This document shows, in pieces, positions 35,617 through 46,731 of a DNA stretch of 64,000 nt. Within the stretch, counting starts at the first letter, position 1. Each line of letters opens with the position of its first letter. The notes beneath the pieces were generated by a model. It ran no database searches. It was not told the origin of the DNA and worked only from the letters and a program-made list of their open reading frames with translations. This DNA is from Hydrangea macrophylla (lineage: Eukaryota > Streptophyta > Magnoliopsida > Cornales > Hydrangeaceae): positions 82,522,871-82,586,870 of the forward strand of contig CM066994.1 of assembly GCA_033977485.1 (NCBI GenBank). The letters are read 5' to 3'. Made by a program: the position numbers and the translations under genes.

Positions 35617-37796
35617 CTATGTAGCAATAGCCCATCTATCAATGTACCGAGGAAGATGGGGATCATTTTTCCAAGTAGCTTGGATCTGTAAGGAAATCTT
35701 CAGGCAGAGGTCTTTTAAAACTTTTTCCTTAGTCTTCACTTCAGATTTAAAGCTTCGAGCATTTCTTTCTTCCCAAATGCTATAGACAGCCAACCCAAGG
35801 CACATTTTAGGGATAACCTGCCGCGGAGTCTTGCCTTTCCACTTCTTAGCTGCCCAATCCACAAGAACATCCCAAGAGGTGGCTGAGTAAAAGATTTCCA
35901 ACCTATTAAGCATTCCCTGCCACACATAAGAAGTATAAGAGCAATTAAAGAAAAGGTGGTCATGGGATTCCAAATACTTGTGACAGAAAACACAAGCAAG
36001 AGGGCCCGGCGTGTAGGTATAAATTCTATCATGTGTGGATAATCTATGGAGGATGGCCAACCACATAATAAAACTATGACGTGGAATATAACCCGGGAAC
36101 CTAGTGAGGCCATACCAATGGACTTTAGGGTAATGAGTCCTAACATGATCCCAAGTGTTGGCAGACGAGAACACTTTATTAGGGGAAGGGAGCCATTGGA
36201 CAACATCACAAGATGTATTAGGAAGAGGTAAGGAATGAAGTTGGCCTCTAATATCCCTAAGATCAATTGTGTTTGTAAGGGGCCAATTCCATTCATTACC
36301 ATCTATGACATCAGAAACTTTAGCATTTAAAGGGATGGCAGCATCATATTGGACACGCATTCCTGTTCTTTCCAAAATAGGCCCCATAGGATGCCAATTA
36401 TCATACCAGAGAAAAGTGTCACAACCATTACCAATTTTATGCCTAAGCATTGGTCTAGCCATAGTCCTAAGTTTAAGGAGTTTCCGCCAATACCAGGAGC
36501 ATTGGGATGGGGTCTTGACTTCCCAAAAACTTTTCCTTTTCAACATGTAAGTGTGTATCCAGTCCACCCAAATGGACTTGTTTTTTGATGTAAAAATAGC
36601 CCAGATATGTTTAAGATTTAAGACAGAATTCAGTTGGGTAAGGTTTTTAAGGCCAAGACCCCCTTCCTTCTTAGGTCTACAGACTATGTCCCAAGCAACT
36701 TTAGCCCCATGAGCTTTATCAGTTCCTCCAGTCCAAAGGAATCTACACATTAATTTATCAATATGCTTAAGGACACTTTTGGGAAGAATAAAAAGGGCAG
36801 CCCAATAGTTTTGAATTCCAGCAAGGACCGTTTGGATAAGTTGGATTCTGCCAGCATAAGAGAGAAATTTAGAGGTCCAAGAAGTGATTCTCGAGGTGAT
36901 TTTCTGGATAAGGTCATCGCAGTCTCCCTTCTTTAGTCTAGTGGTGACCAAAGGAACGCCCAGGTACTTCATTGGAAGGGAACCAGTGGTAAACGGGAGA
37001 ATACGACGAATAGCATTGAACGTGCCCTCCTCCATTCCTGTAAGAAACAAACAGCTTTTATTCGCATTAGCCTGCAAACCAGTCAGGTTATAAAATTGAT
37101 CTAAAGAGTCCTTCATAACAGATGCAGAGTGTACATCCCCATTAAACAGTAAAAGAAGGTCATCAGCAAAACAAAGATGTGAGATTTTAAGTTTATCACA
37201 TCTCCAATGGTATTTGAAATGAGAGGATCTTTGGATGTTATTCTGTATCAACTGGCTAAGGGTATCCATTACAAGGACAAAAAGGTAGGGTGACATAGGA
37301 TCACCTTGCCTAAGGCCTTTAGCACCCTCAAAGTACCCAATAGATTCCCCATTAAAATTAATAGAGTATTTAGGACTAGTAACACAGGCCCTAATCCACC
37401 CTTGGAACCTGGGAGGGAACCCAAGAACATCAAGGAGATCAGATAAAAATTCCCAACTCACACTATCATAAGCTTTCATAAGGTCAACCTTCGCCGTAGC
37501 TCGAGGATGGCCAGAAGGCTTATGGTAATCCCTCATAAGGTCCTGGGCAAGCAGAATATTATCACTTATTTTCCTACCTTTAATAAAAGCAGACTGGGCA
37601 TTATCAACCAAAGTAGGTAAAACTTTTTGAAGTCTCTTGGATATTATTTTAGAGATACACTTGTAGACCGTGTTACAACACGAGATAGGCCTAAAATCAC
37701 TCATCTTAGAAGGATTAGGGATCTTAGGGATAAGAGCAATAAGCGTAGCATTTGACTCAGTAAGCATTTTTCCAGAAGTAAAAAATTCTCTGATGG
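35617..37796 (-). pseudogene. LINE G ORF2, RT and zf-RVT part
   Basis: Open for 716 codons from the ATG at 37767 and coding from the LTR junction at 37796. RT: LIPKIPNPSKMSDFRPISC, SAFIKGRKI, VDLMKAYDSVSW, GLRQGDPMSPYLF, catalytic CFADDLLLLF, LPMKYLGVPLV. Tail: WYGLTRFPGYIPRHSFIMW, CVFCHKYLESHDHLFFNC, YSIWEERNARSF, ending RWAIAT and TAG. No lesion is seen inside this part; the ATG is internal, so the piece is a fragment and not a gene of its own. Confidence 0.9.
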
Positions 37797-37801
37797 CTTT
37801 C

Positions 37802-38325
37802 TGATGAGAATCAATGAAGCACTTAATGGACTAAATTGGGCTGATTTTAAAATGGATAATCTAATAATATCAAGGAGGCATTTTTGGGCTGATTTCAAGA
37901 TTCCTAAGTGTGGCCTAATGGGAAATAAAGTTTTTGTCAACATATTTCATGCATGTGGAGATATTGGATGAATATAACTTCCAAGTGCTGAATATAACTT
38001 CTAAGGTATAGCTATTTATGTTTTATAGTTGGTAGTTGGGAGTTTGTTCATGTTTTTATGTGCATTTAATGAGTTAAACTACTTTTTTGTATTAGTCTAT
38101 GTTAAAAAACGTGGTAGCTTTATTTCCTATGGTTGGAGGGTTGTTCCAACAACTTGCATTTATTTCCTATGGTTGGAGGGTTGTTCCAACAACTTGCATT
38201 TATTCCTATGGTTGGAGGGTTGTTCCAATCCTATATATATCCTTTTGTATGGGCAGATTTGAATATAATGGATTAAACACAATTCTGAAGTTGAGCTTTG
38301 CTCCTCCCCCTTGTTCTTCGCATCA
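37802..38325 (+). repeat. CRM-like 5' LTR, short form (524 bp)
   Basis: Starts TGATGAGAATCAATG and ends TTCTTCGCATCA. It contains three CCTATGGTTGGAGGGTTGTTCC blocks and a TATATATATCC box near 38234. It lacks the ~250-bp segment present in the other copies between TTCTTC and GCATCA. Confidence 0.88.
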
Positions 38326-38327
38326 TT

Positions 38328-38339
38328 TGGTATCAAAGC
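38328..38339 (+). promoter_or_regulatory. Primer-binding site (tRNA-iMet type)
   Basis: TGGTATCAAAGC, two bases after the LTR; it differs from the canonical TGGTATCAGAGC in one base. The minus-strand copy at 40899-40910 has the canonical form. Confidence 0.85.
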
Positions 38340-38499
38340 AAGGTTTCTAAAATCAGGTTATCTATCCTTTTAATTTTTCGTCTATTTCTCTGTTTGTTCT
38401 TCGTATTTTTCTTCGTGACTCTTCGTGTTCTTTTGTTCTTCAAATTCTGTTTTATATTGTGTTCTTCTTTGTTTTTTTGTTTTTGTGCCTCTAGTTATA

Positions 38500-38530
<31 letters not shown>

Positions 38531-39090
38531 GAGATCCAAAAAAAAAAAAAAAAAGAAAAGAAAAAAAAAAAAAAAAAAGATATCCCAAAAAAAAAAAAAA
38601 AAAAAAAAAAGAAAGGAGGCATTGATATCAAAGAAAGGCCAAATCTGATTTTTGTTTCATCTTCTTCCTTTGAGGCATACTAATCTTGGTTTCTAGTTCT
38701 CTCATAAAAAAATAACTATATCTCTGGTTTCTTCTCTCTCAAATCTGATTGTTAGTTTCAATTCTCTTTAAATCTGATTGTGAGTTTCACTTCTCTCAAT
38801 TCTGATTGTGTTTGTCCTTCTCCTTTGATTCATTATTTCTAAAATATTTTCGCCATTGGTATAAGTTTTGAAACACTACTCGTTGAGATCTATTGATTCA
38901 AGTTCATTTAGTTCATTAAAGAACTGAAAAGGGGAGTTAAGAGTGGAAAAAGGCAAGAGAGTGTGAGATCAATTTCAAAAAAAGCCAATTAAGAGTGAAA
39001 CACGAGTGTGAGTGACATAATTTTGAGTGCATACACGTGAGGGAGTGCTGTGAGGTTTTATCTCTAACATTTTTTCACAGATTTCAAAAT
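38340..39090 (+). other. Untranslated leader of the CRM-like element
   Basis: No coding frame. A long A-rich low-complexity tract lies at 38501-38610. CAGATTTCAAAAT directly precedes the gag ATG. Confidence 0.6.
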
Positions 39091-40030
39091 ATGACTTCTC
39101 AATCAAACAAAGAAGGAAAGGAGGATCCGTCTTTCATGTTACAAGCTATGCAGCAACAATTTGAACGTATGGACGTGATGTTTAATGAAATTCGGGATAG
39201 GATGGATAGACAAGATGCTGAAATTGCAACTTGGCGTGAAGGACGTCCTCAAAGATTTCGAAATGCTAGAAGGCAAGAAAGGCACATACCCCTAGATGAA
39301 TCTGATGAAAATCATGATGATGAGTTCGATGAAGAAGAAGATCGAGCCTCAATAAATAGTGGGGGCAGATTTGGGCCAAGGAGAGAAAGGCGTGGTAGAG
39401 GGTTTCAAAGAGGTCCAAGATGGCAAGATGGGGTTGACAGAAACTTGGGAAGCATCAAAGTAAAGATACCTTCATTCCAAGGGAAAAATGATCCAGAAGT
39501 GTACTTGGAATGGGAGAAGAAAGTGGAGTTGATATTTGAGTGCCACAACTACTCCGAGGAGAAAAAGGTAAAACTTGCTGTTATTGAGTTTACTGATTAT
39601 GCTATTATTTGGTGGGATCAAATTGTGATAAACAGGAGGAGAAACCATGAAAGGCCTATTGAGACATGGGAGGAAATGAAAGCCATCATGAGAAAGCGAT
39701 TTGTTCCTAGCCACTACCATAGGGACTTGTATCAGAAATTACAAAATCTTACTCAAGGCTATAAAGGTGTGGATGACTACTACAAGGAGATGGAGATCGC
39801 TATGATTCGGGCTAATGTAGAGGAGGATAGAGAAGCTACCATGGCAAGGTTTTTAAGTGGGCTGAACCGGGACATAGCTAATGTGGTGGAATTGCAACAC
39901 TATGTGGAGTTGGAAGACATGGTACATATGGCAATAAAAGTGGAAAGGCAGAATAAAAGGAAGGGATTTCGGTCTTCTCAAAATTTGGGCTCTTCTACTT
40001 CATGGAGGCCGAATGGAAAGAAAGAACAAG
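39091..40030 (+). pseudogene. Chromovirus gag, truncated
   Basis: Ty3-type capsid/nucleocapsid precursor. The start is taken at MTSQSNKEGK (39091), since the upstream 18 codons of the frame look like leader. Residues ~1-110 are charged (Arg/Glu/Asp-rich). The retrotransposon gag (PF03732-like) core follows: LEWEKKVELIFECHNYSEEK, AIIWWDQ, ETWEEMKAIMRKRFVPSHYH, LTQGYKGVDDYYKEME and MVHMAIKVERQ. The frame is open through the core but runs at about 40022 into an inverted LTR, so the CCHC knuckle and all of pol are absent. The residues after KKEQ are LTR-derived. Confidence 0.85.
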
Positions 40031-40538
40031 GGGGAGGAGCAAAGCTCAACTTCAGAATTGTGTTTAATCCATTATATTCAAATCTGCCCATACAAAAGGA
40101 TATATATAGGATTGGAACAACCCTCCAACCATAGGAATAAATGCAAGTTGTTGGAACAACCCTCCAACCATAGGAAATAAATGCAAGTTGTTGGAACAAC
40201 CCTCCAACCATAGGAAATAAAGCTACCACGTTTTTTAACATAGACTAATACAAAAAAGTAGTTTAACTCATTAAATGCACATAAAAACATGAACAAACTC
40301 CCAACTACCAACTATAAAACATAAATAGCTATACCTTAGAAGTTATATTCAGCACTTGGAAGTTATATTCATCCAATATCTCCACATGCATGAAATATGT
40401 TGACAAAAACTTTATTTCCCATTAGGCCACACTTAGGAATCTTGAAATCAGCCCAAAAATGCCTCCTTGATATTATTAGATTATCCATTTTAAAATCAGC
40501 CCAATTTAGTCCATTAAGTGCTTCATTGATTCTCATCA
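40024..40538 (-). repeat. CRM-like LTR, inverted, 3'-truncated
   Basis: On the minus strand starts TGATGAGAATC at 40538 and runs to CCCCCTTGTTCTT, then joins plus-strand gag through a shared AAGAACAAG. It is nearly identical to 37802-38318. The truncation point equals the breakpoint of the short 5' LTR. Confidence 0.88.
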
Positions 40539-40557
40539 TTCTCCCTCTCTTCAAAGG
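40539..40557 (-). promoter_or_regulatory. Polypurine tract of the inverted unit
   Basis: Minus strand GAAGAGAGGGAGAA directly precedes the LTR start at 40538, and is itself preceded by CGAGGACGAATCC-type sequence typical of the ends of Ty3 pol genes. Confidence 0.8.
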
Positions 40558-40898
40558 ATTCGTCCTCGAATCCAGGCAAAGGAAATGCATGATAAATTTA
40601 TTTATTTATTTATTTATTTTAAAGTGCACGACTCAACACAAGAAAAGAAAAAAAAAATCATACTTTTTTTTGGTAACTTTGTGCACGACACAATACAACA
40701 AGAATGAGAACACGAACAAGAACAAGATATGAAGAACACAACGATCAAAATATTTTTTTTTAAGAACATGATGACACAGAACATAAAAAAATAGATCAGA
40801 TTTTTTTTTTTTTATCAGAATAATTTTTTTTAAGAACACGATGACATAAACAAAGACACAAAAACAAAATGGATAGATAATCTGATTTTAGAGCCTGA
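40558..40898 (-). other. Shortened internal region of the inverted unit
   Basis: About 340 bp between PPT and primer site. It has A/T-rich, leader-like sequence with repeated TTTTTTTAAGAACA blocks (40752, 40830) and no coding capacity: a deletion derivative. Confidence 0.7.
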
Positions 40899-40910
40899 GC
40901 TCTGATACCA
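40899..40910 (-). promoter_or_regulatory. Primer-binding site (inverted unit)
   Basis: Minus strand TGGTATCAGAGC, complementary to the initiator-Met tRNA 3' end, two bases inside the LTR that ends at 40913. Confidence 0.88.
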
Positions 40911-40912
40911 AA

Positions 40913-41686
40913 TGATGCGAACCTCAATACCTTGTATTGAGACCCAACAACAAAATTGACATGTTTACCCAGAAAAGCTAAAATCAGATTGTAGTTGATA
41001 GTGAACCCGTGACCCAACGCCTATAAAGAGACGCAAACCACGGGTATTCCAAAGATTAGTGAAGACGCCACAATCAGATGCGGAAGGCTGATTGATAAGT
41101 CATGGTGTGTGAAGACGCCACAATCAGATGCGAAAGGCTGATTGATAAGTCAAAAAATTGAGTTCTGTGAAGAACAAGGGGGAGGAGCAAAGCTCAACTT
41201 CAGAATTGTGTTTAATCCATTATATTCAAATCTGCCCATACAAAAGGATATATATAGGATTGGAACAACCCTCCAACCATAGGAATAAATGCAAGTTGTT
41301 GGAACAACCCTCCAACCATAGGAAATAAATGCAAGTTGTTGGAACAACCCTCCAACCATAGGAAATAAAGCTACCACGTTTTTTAACATAGACTAATACA
41401 AAAAAGTAGTTTAACTCATTAAATGCACATAAAAACATGAACAAACTCCCAACTACCAACTATAAAACATAAATAGCTATACCTTAGAAGTTATATTCAG
41501 CACTTGGAAGTTATATTCATCCAATATCTCCACATGCATGAAATATGTTGACAAAAACTTTATTTCCCATTAGGCCACACTTAGGAATCTTGAAATCAGC
41601 CCAAAAATGCCTCCTTGATATTATTAGATTATCCATTTTAAAATCAGCCCAATTTAGTCCATTAAGTGCTTCATTGATTCTCATCA
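40913..41686 (-). repeat. CRM-like LTR, inverted, full length (774 bp)
   Basis: Minus strand from TGATGAG (41686) to GGTTCGCATCA (40913). It is the only complete long-form LTR here: the 524-bp form plus ~250 bp containing two GATTGTGGCGTCTTCA repeats and GTGGTTTGCGTCTC. Confidence 0.9.
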
Positions 41687-41693
41687 TTTTTTG

Positions 41694-41950
41694 ACAGAAC
41701 TCAATTTTTTGACTTATCAATCAGCCTTTCGCATCTGATTGTGGCGTCTTCACACACCATGACTTATCAATCAGCCTTCCGCATCTGATTGTGGCGTCTT
41801 CACTAATCTTTGGAATACCCGTGGTTTGCGTCTCTTTATAGGCGTTGGGTCACGGGTTCACTATCAACTACAATCTGATTTTAGCTTTTCTGGGTAAACA
41901 TGTCAATTTTGTTGTTGGGTCTCATTGCTAGTCTACTGAGGTTCGCATCA
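41694..41950 (+). repeat. CRM-like 3' LTR end (257-bp fragment)
   Basis: Plus orientation, from ACAGAACTC to GGTTCGCATCA: exactly the segment missing from the short 5' LTR. It is separated from the inverted LTR by TTTTTTG, and with it forms ~257-bp inverted arms around the LTR body. Confidence 0.88.
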
Positions 41951-41955
41951 CTTTC

Positions 41956-42140
41956 GTAACTAAAGGACCAGTAGTTGTCCAAGTTTTCTTAAAAAAATGA
42001 GCATTATAACCATCTGGACCCGGAGCTTTATTACTATGGATACTAAGGAGGGCCTCTTTAATATCATCATCACTAGGGATATCATCCATAATATTAAAAA
42101 ATTCAGTAGGAACACGCTTATGGATGACCTTCCTCAATTC
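41956..42140 (-). pseudogene. LINE G ORF2, 5' remnant upstream of the CRM-like insertion
   Basis: LRKVIHKRVPTEFFNIMDD through HSNKAPGPDGYNAHFFKKTW to GPLVTK: the RT N-terminal block, cut by the LTR element. It rejoins the 37796 segment in domain order. Confidence 0.88.
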
Positions 42141-44792
42141 ACTTCCTTTGTTGTAACTTTGGAGTTAAATGTTCGAGCGTTTCTTTCTCTCCAAATGCTA
42201 TATACCACCAACCCAAGACACATTTTAGGAATGGTGTGTTGGGGAGTTTTCTTTGTCCAAGTCCTAGCTGCCCATTCCACATTAGCGCTCCAAGAGGAAA
42301 CTTGGGGAGTAACCTCCAATCGTTGTAGAACTGCCTGCCAAATAAAAGAAGAAAATGAGCAACCAAAAAACAAATGATCATGGGTTTCCATACCTTGATG
42401 ACATAGAACACATCCCAAAGGTCCAGGTGTGAAGTGGAAGATCCTGTCATGAGTAGATAAACGGTTAAGAATTGCCAACCAAGTAATGAAGCTATGCCTA
42501 GGTATACTTCCTGGAAACCAAATGAGCCGATGCCATGGGACCTTAGGGTAAACAACTCTAAGGTGTTCCCAAGTATGTGCAAGGTTAAATTTCCCATTAG
42601 GAGAGGGAGCCCATACTGCAGAATCAAGATTATCAGAAGGGGGGGGGGAAGCTCAGGCATGTGGTTCCGAATTTCCATGAGTTCTAATGTGTTAGTAAGC
42701 GGCCAATGCCATTCCCTATCCACTATGATGTCCTTAACTTTCGCGTTCAATGGTATTGCAGCGTCATAAGCAACTCTAGGACTAAATTTATCCAAGAGGG
42801 GTCCTAAAGGGTGCCAATTGTCATACCAAAGGAAAGTACCACACCCATTACCAATTTTGTGCTTCAATAAGGGCCTGACCTTTTCTCTAAGTTTAAGAAG
42901 TTTCCTCCAATACCAAGAACTCTGGGATGGGGCTTTAGCAGCCCAAAAGCTTTTATCTTTTAACAGATACATTTGAACCCAATCCACCCACAGAGATTTT
43001 TGTCCAGAAGAGAGGAGAGACCAGCTATGTTTTAAATTCAGTATTTTATTGAGTTGGACAAGATTTTTCAACCCCAAGCCCCCTTCCTTTTTAGGCCTAC
43101 AAACAAAATCCCATGCAACTTTGGCCCCATAAGCTTTCTCAATGCCACCAGACCAAAGAAACCTCCTCAATAACTTTTCAACCTCCTTTAAGATACCTTT
43201 GGGTAGGATAAACATACCAGACCAGTAGTTCTGAATTCCTGATAGAACAGATTGAATTAATTGAAGTCGACCAGCATAAGATAGGCTTTTAGAGGTCCAA
43301 GATGTTATTCTAGAGCTAATTTTATTAACAAGTTCTTGACAATCTACCTTTTTTAGTCTAGAAGTTATGAGAGGGACGCCTAGGTACTTAAGAGGGAGGC
43401 ATCCAATAGGAAATTGGAATAAATGGCACATGGAATTAACAACATTATCATCGATGCCTGAAGTAAATAAACAACTCTTACTAACATTTGCAAGTAAACC
43501 TGTGAGATCATAAAATTGAGTAAGAGTGTTTTTCATAATTTGGGCAGATTCTTTATCCCCATGAAACAATAAAAGTAGGTCATCAGCAAAGCAAAGGTGG
43601 GAAATACTCAACTTATCGCATTTCCAATGATATTTAAAGTGGGAAGAGGCAGTAATATTGTGTTTTAGCAATTGGCTCAAAGTGTCCATGACAAGAACAA
43701 AAAGGTAGGGAGATAGTGGGTCACCCTGTCTAAGTCCTTTAGCACCTTCAAAGTAGCCAATAGATTCCCCATTAAAATTAATAGAGTATTTAGGGCTAGT
43801 GACGCACTTTTTAATCCAATGTTGCATCTTGGGGGGAAATCCTAATATGTCAATTAAGTCCAGAAGAAACTGCCAACTAACACTATCATAGGCTTTCATA
43901 AGGTCAACCTTGGCAGCTGCGCGTGGTTGACCTGAAGGCTTATGATAATCCCTCATGAGATCCTGAGCTAACAAAATGTTATCACTTATCTTTCGACCTT
44001 TAATAAATGCAGATTGAGCATTGTCAACAAGATTAGGTAGGACAAGTTGGAGTCTTTTTGCAATGATTTTGGAGATACATTTATAAATGGTGTTGCAACA
44101 CGAAATAGGACGAAAGTCACCCATTTTAGAAGGATTAGGAATTTTTGGAATAAGGGCAATTATGGTTGCATTGGTCTCTCCCAAAAGTTCTCCGTGGATA
44201 AAGAATTCTTTGATAGCTTTAGTAACTAAAGCACCTGTTATATTCCAAGTTTCTTTAAAGAAATGTGCATTGTAACCATCAGGACCCGGCGCTTTATTAC
44301 TGTGGATGCTAAACATGGCATCCTTGATCTCAATATCACTAGGGATGTTATCCATACTAGAAAACACTTCAGTTGGGATTCTTTTATGAATAATATCCCT
44401 GAGTACATTATAACCAGGATAGTTGTTAGCAGCAGGGGTACCAATCATAGTTTTAAAATATCTAACGGCTTCCTGTTGGGTTTCTATGTCATTTTTTGTA
44501 TAATCCCCATTGGGTAAGAGGAGGGACACAATTCTATTCCTATTTCTTCGATTCTTGATGGATTGGTGGAAGAAAGTGGTGTTTTTATCCCCTGTTTCAA
44601 GCCATTGTACTCTAGATTTTTGGCGCATCACTTCTTCTTCCACACGAATAGCTTCTAAGAAAACACCCATAAGGTGACGTTCCTGTGCTTTAAGGGTTAA
44701 GTCTTGGGGGTGATCATCTAAAAGTTTTTGACATTGCATTAGCTTTTCTCTAGAATCATCCGCATGCAACTTTACTCTTCCTATAGAATCTT
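42141..44792 (-). pseudogene. LINE F ORF2, linker-RT-zf-RVT
   Basis: Covers the endonuclease-RT linker (WLETGDKNTTFFH), the RT (HSNKAPGPDGYN, RPISCCNTIYKCISKI, VDLMKAYDSVSW, GLRQGDPLSPYLF, catalytic CFADDLLLLF, PLKYLGVPLI) and the thumb, open from 44769. A ten-G run (plus-strand 42639-42649) shifts the frame. The zf-RVT part (LSTHDRI, CVLCHQGMETHDHLFFGC, YSIWRERNARTF) continues in the second frame to KVTTKE at 42141, where LINE G is inserted. The 876-codon frame to 42139 therefore ends with out-of-frame residues. Confidence 0.88.
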
Positions 44793-44802
44793 TAGAAAGA
44801 TT

Positions 44803-46731
44803 AGTGATAATATTTTACTTGCCCAAGATCTCATGAAGGATTATCACTCTACCAAAGGTCCTCCTAGAGCCACTATTAAAGTTGATCTTATGAAAGCTTA
44901 TGATAGTGTCAGTTGGGTTTTTCTCTTTGATTTGCTTGACATTCTGGGTTTCCCGCCCAAAATTTTTAAATGGATTAAAGCCTGTGTTACTTCCCCTAAA
45001 TACTCCATTAACTTTAATGGTGAATCTGTGGGGTATTTTGAGGGGGCTAGAGGTCTGAGACAAGGTGATCCTATGTCTCCTTATCTATTTGTCTTGATTA
45101 TGGAAACTCTTAGTCAGTTGCTTACTTATAATATTTCCACTAATAAGAGTTTCAAATTTCATTGGAGATGTGACAAACCTAAAATATCCCACTTGTGCTT
45201 TGCGGATGATTTGATGATTTTATTCCATGGAGATATTCAATCTGCCAAGCTAATTAAGACCACTCTTACTCAATTTTCGGAATTTACTGGGCTTAAAGGT
45301 AATAATGCTAAGAGTTGTCTTTTTGTTGCTGGAATCAGAGATGATGTGGTTGAGTTCCAATTTTCTTTGGGGACACTTCCTCTTAAATACCTGGGCGTCC
45401 CTCTGATTACTACTAGAATGAGAAGGTGTGATTGTAATGAGCTGCTTAAAAGAATAACTAATCGAATACAATCTTGGACCTCTAAATTTTTATCCTTTGC
45501 AGGTAGGACCCAATTGATTAATTCGGTTATTATGGGCATTCACAATTACTGGGCTGGCATGTTTATTCTACCAAAAGGACTTCTAAAAGAAGTTGAACGT
45601 CTTCTGAGAAGATTTTTGTGGTCAGGTGGCATTGAGAAATCCTCTGGTTCAAAAATCTCTTGGGATATCGTTTGTTTACCTAAGAAGGAAGGTGGATTGG
45701 GAATAAAACCTTTGGTGGAAATGAACTCTGTTCTTAACCTGAAACATATTTGGAATCTTCTTTCCACTTCCAATAAATCTAATTGGAAATTATGGATTCA
45801 ATGTTATATGCTTAAGGGTCATAGTTTTTGGTATGTTAAACCTCCTTCCCAATGCTCTTGGTATTGGCGGAAACTTTTGAAACTTAGAACCATTGCTATT
45901 TCTTTAATTCAATATAAAATTGGAAATGGGGTTAATACCTTTCTTTGGCATGATCTGTGGCTTCCTTTTGGGTCTATATTTGCTAGATATGGTGGGCAAA
46001 GGGTTATTTATGATACCGCTATCCCTACTAACTCTAAAGTTCAGTCCATTATTAACAGGGATGAATGGAGGTGGCCGAATACGTCTTCATGGGAGCTGAT
46101 GGAAATAAAAAGAGCAACTAACTCAACTCCCAAGCCTTCAAATGCAAATGATGTTGTGATTTGGAGACCCTCACCTAATGGCTCCTTTGTCGCTTCCCAT
46201 ACCTGGAACTTTTTGAGAGAGGCTCACCCTAAGGTGCCCTGGGCACACATTGTTTGGTTTCCTGGGAGCATTCCTAGGCACAGTTTCATTGTTTGGCTTG
46301 CGGTTCACAATAAATTGTCCACTCAGGATAGGATTTGGTCATTCACACCGGGCCCTCTAGCTTGTGTGTTATGCAACAAAGATATTGAATCCCATGATCA
46401 CCTATTTTTTACTTGCTCGTTCTCTTCTCATGTTTGGCAGGTTATCATGTGCAAATTCAATATGAGTGGGTGCCCTCTTGACTGGAATTCCATCATATCT
46501 TGGGCTGCAAACAAATGGAAGTCTAAACAACCTCAACATATTATGCCCCGGATGTGCTTGGGAACCATGGTCTATGCCATTTGGAGGGAACGAAATGCTC
46601 GTATTTTCAAACAACAAAGTAAGTCTCGAGATTGGATCACTAATGACATTGTTAGGAGCATCTTCGAGTAAATGCAGATTAAGTGGAGCAGGGAACCGAA
46701 GCTCCCAGATTACTTATCTAGATGGACCTGA
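44803..46731 (+). pseudogene. LINE E ORF2, second part (RT catalytic core and zf-RVT)
   Basis: Resumes LINE E exactly after the second TSD copy: SDNILLAQDLMKDYH, VDLMKAYDSVSWVF, GLRQGDPMSPYLF, the catalytic CFADDLMILF, and LPLKYLGVPLI. The zf-RVT region PWAHIVWFPGSIPRHSFIVW...CVLCNKDIESHDHLFFTC follows. A premature TAA at 46669-46671 replaces a codon where copies F and G read through. The family end (SRWT, TGA at 46729-46731) lies 20 codons further on. The few residues before 44803 in the same frame belong to LINE F. Confidence 0.88.

Larger units (their letters stand above)
37802..41950 (+). mobile_element. Rearranged CRM-like LTR retrotransposon inserted in LINE G
   Basis: One insertion unit flanked by the 5-bp duplication CTTTC (37797-37801 and 41951-41955). 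It begins with LTR sequence TGATGAG and ends with LTR sequence CATCA, both plus orientation. Inside are a plus LTR, primer site and gag, then a minus-orientation block with two LTRs, a PPT and a primer site. It then finishes with the 3' third of a plus LTR. There is no pol. CRM assignment rests on the TGATG...CATCA ends and the initiator-Met primer site. Confidence 0.85.
35361..42140 (-). mobile_element. LINE copy G, 5'-truncated, inserted in LINE F and split by the CRM-like element
   Basis: Minus-strand copy from about 42140 (NELRKVIHKRVP in ORF2) to its poly(A) (T-run 35361-35373), with the 3' stem-loop at 35426-35437. It is interrupted between codons for GPLVTK and AIREFF by the LTR element 37802-41950, which has a 5-bp duplication CTTTC. 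Confidence 0.9.
34950..44792 (-). mobile_element. LINE copy F, 5'-truncated, inserted in LINE E and split by LINE G
   Basis: Minus-strand copy starting in the ORF2 linker at 44792 and ending in a T-run (34948-34969 on the plus strand, its poly(A)). It is flanked by a perfect 10-bp TSD TAGAAAGATT. It carries the 3' stem-loop at 35024-35035. LINE G (35361-42140) sits between its KVTTKE codons (42141 on) and the LLQEIFLQISIQ codons (35358-35270). Confidence 0.92.

Noticed and set aside
37978..38350. Short proteins with repeated FPMVGGLFQQL (38099, 39978, 41150, 3843)
   Set aside because: They are translations of the CCTATGGTTGGAGGG repeats inside the CRM-like LTR, in both orientations.
38490..38625. 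Lys-rich frames in the A-rich tract
   Set aside because: Low-complexity poly-A leader sequence of the LTR element.
42139..42660. C-terminal part of the 876-codon frame of LINE F as a novel fusion
   Set aside because: After the ten-G run it is simply out of frame; the true zf-RVT tail is read in the neighbouring frame.
44764..44802. MQLYSSYRIFRKI as the N-terminus of the plus-strand RT frame
   Set aside because: Most of these codons are antisense LINE F sequence and the TSD; LINE E's coding resumes at 44803.
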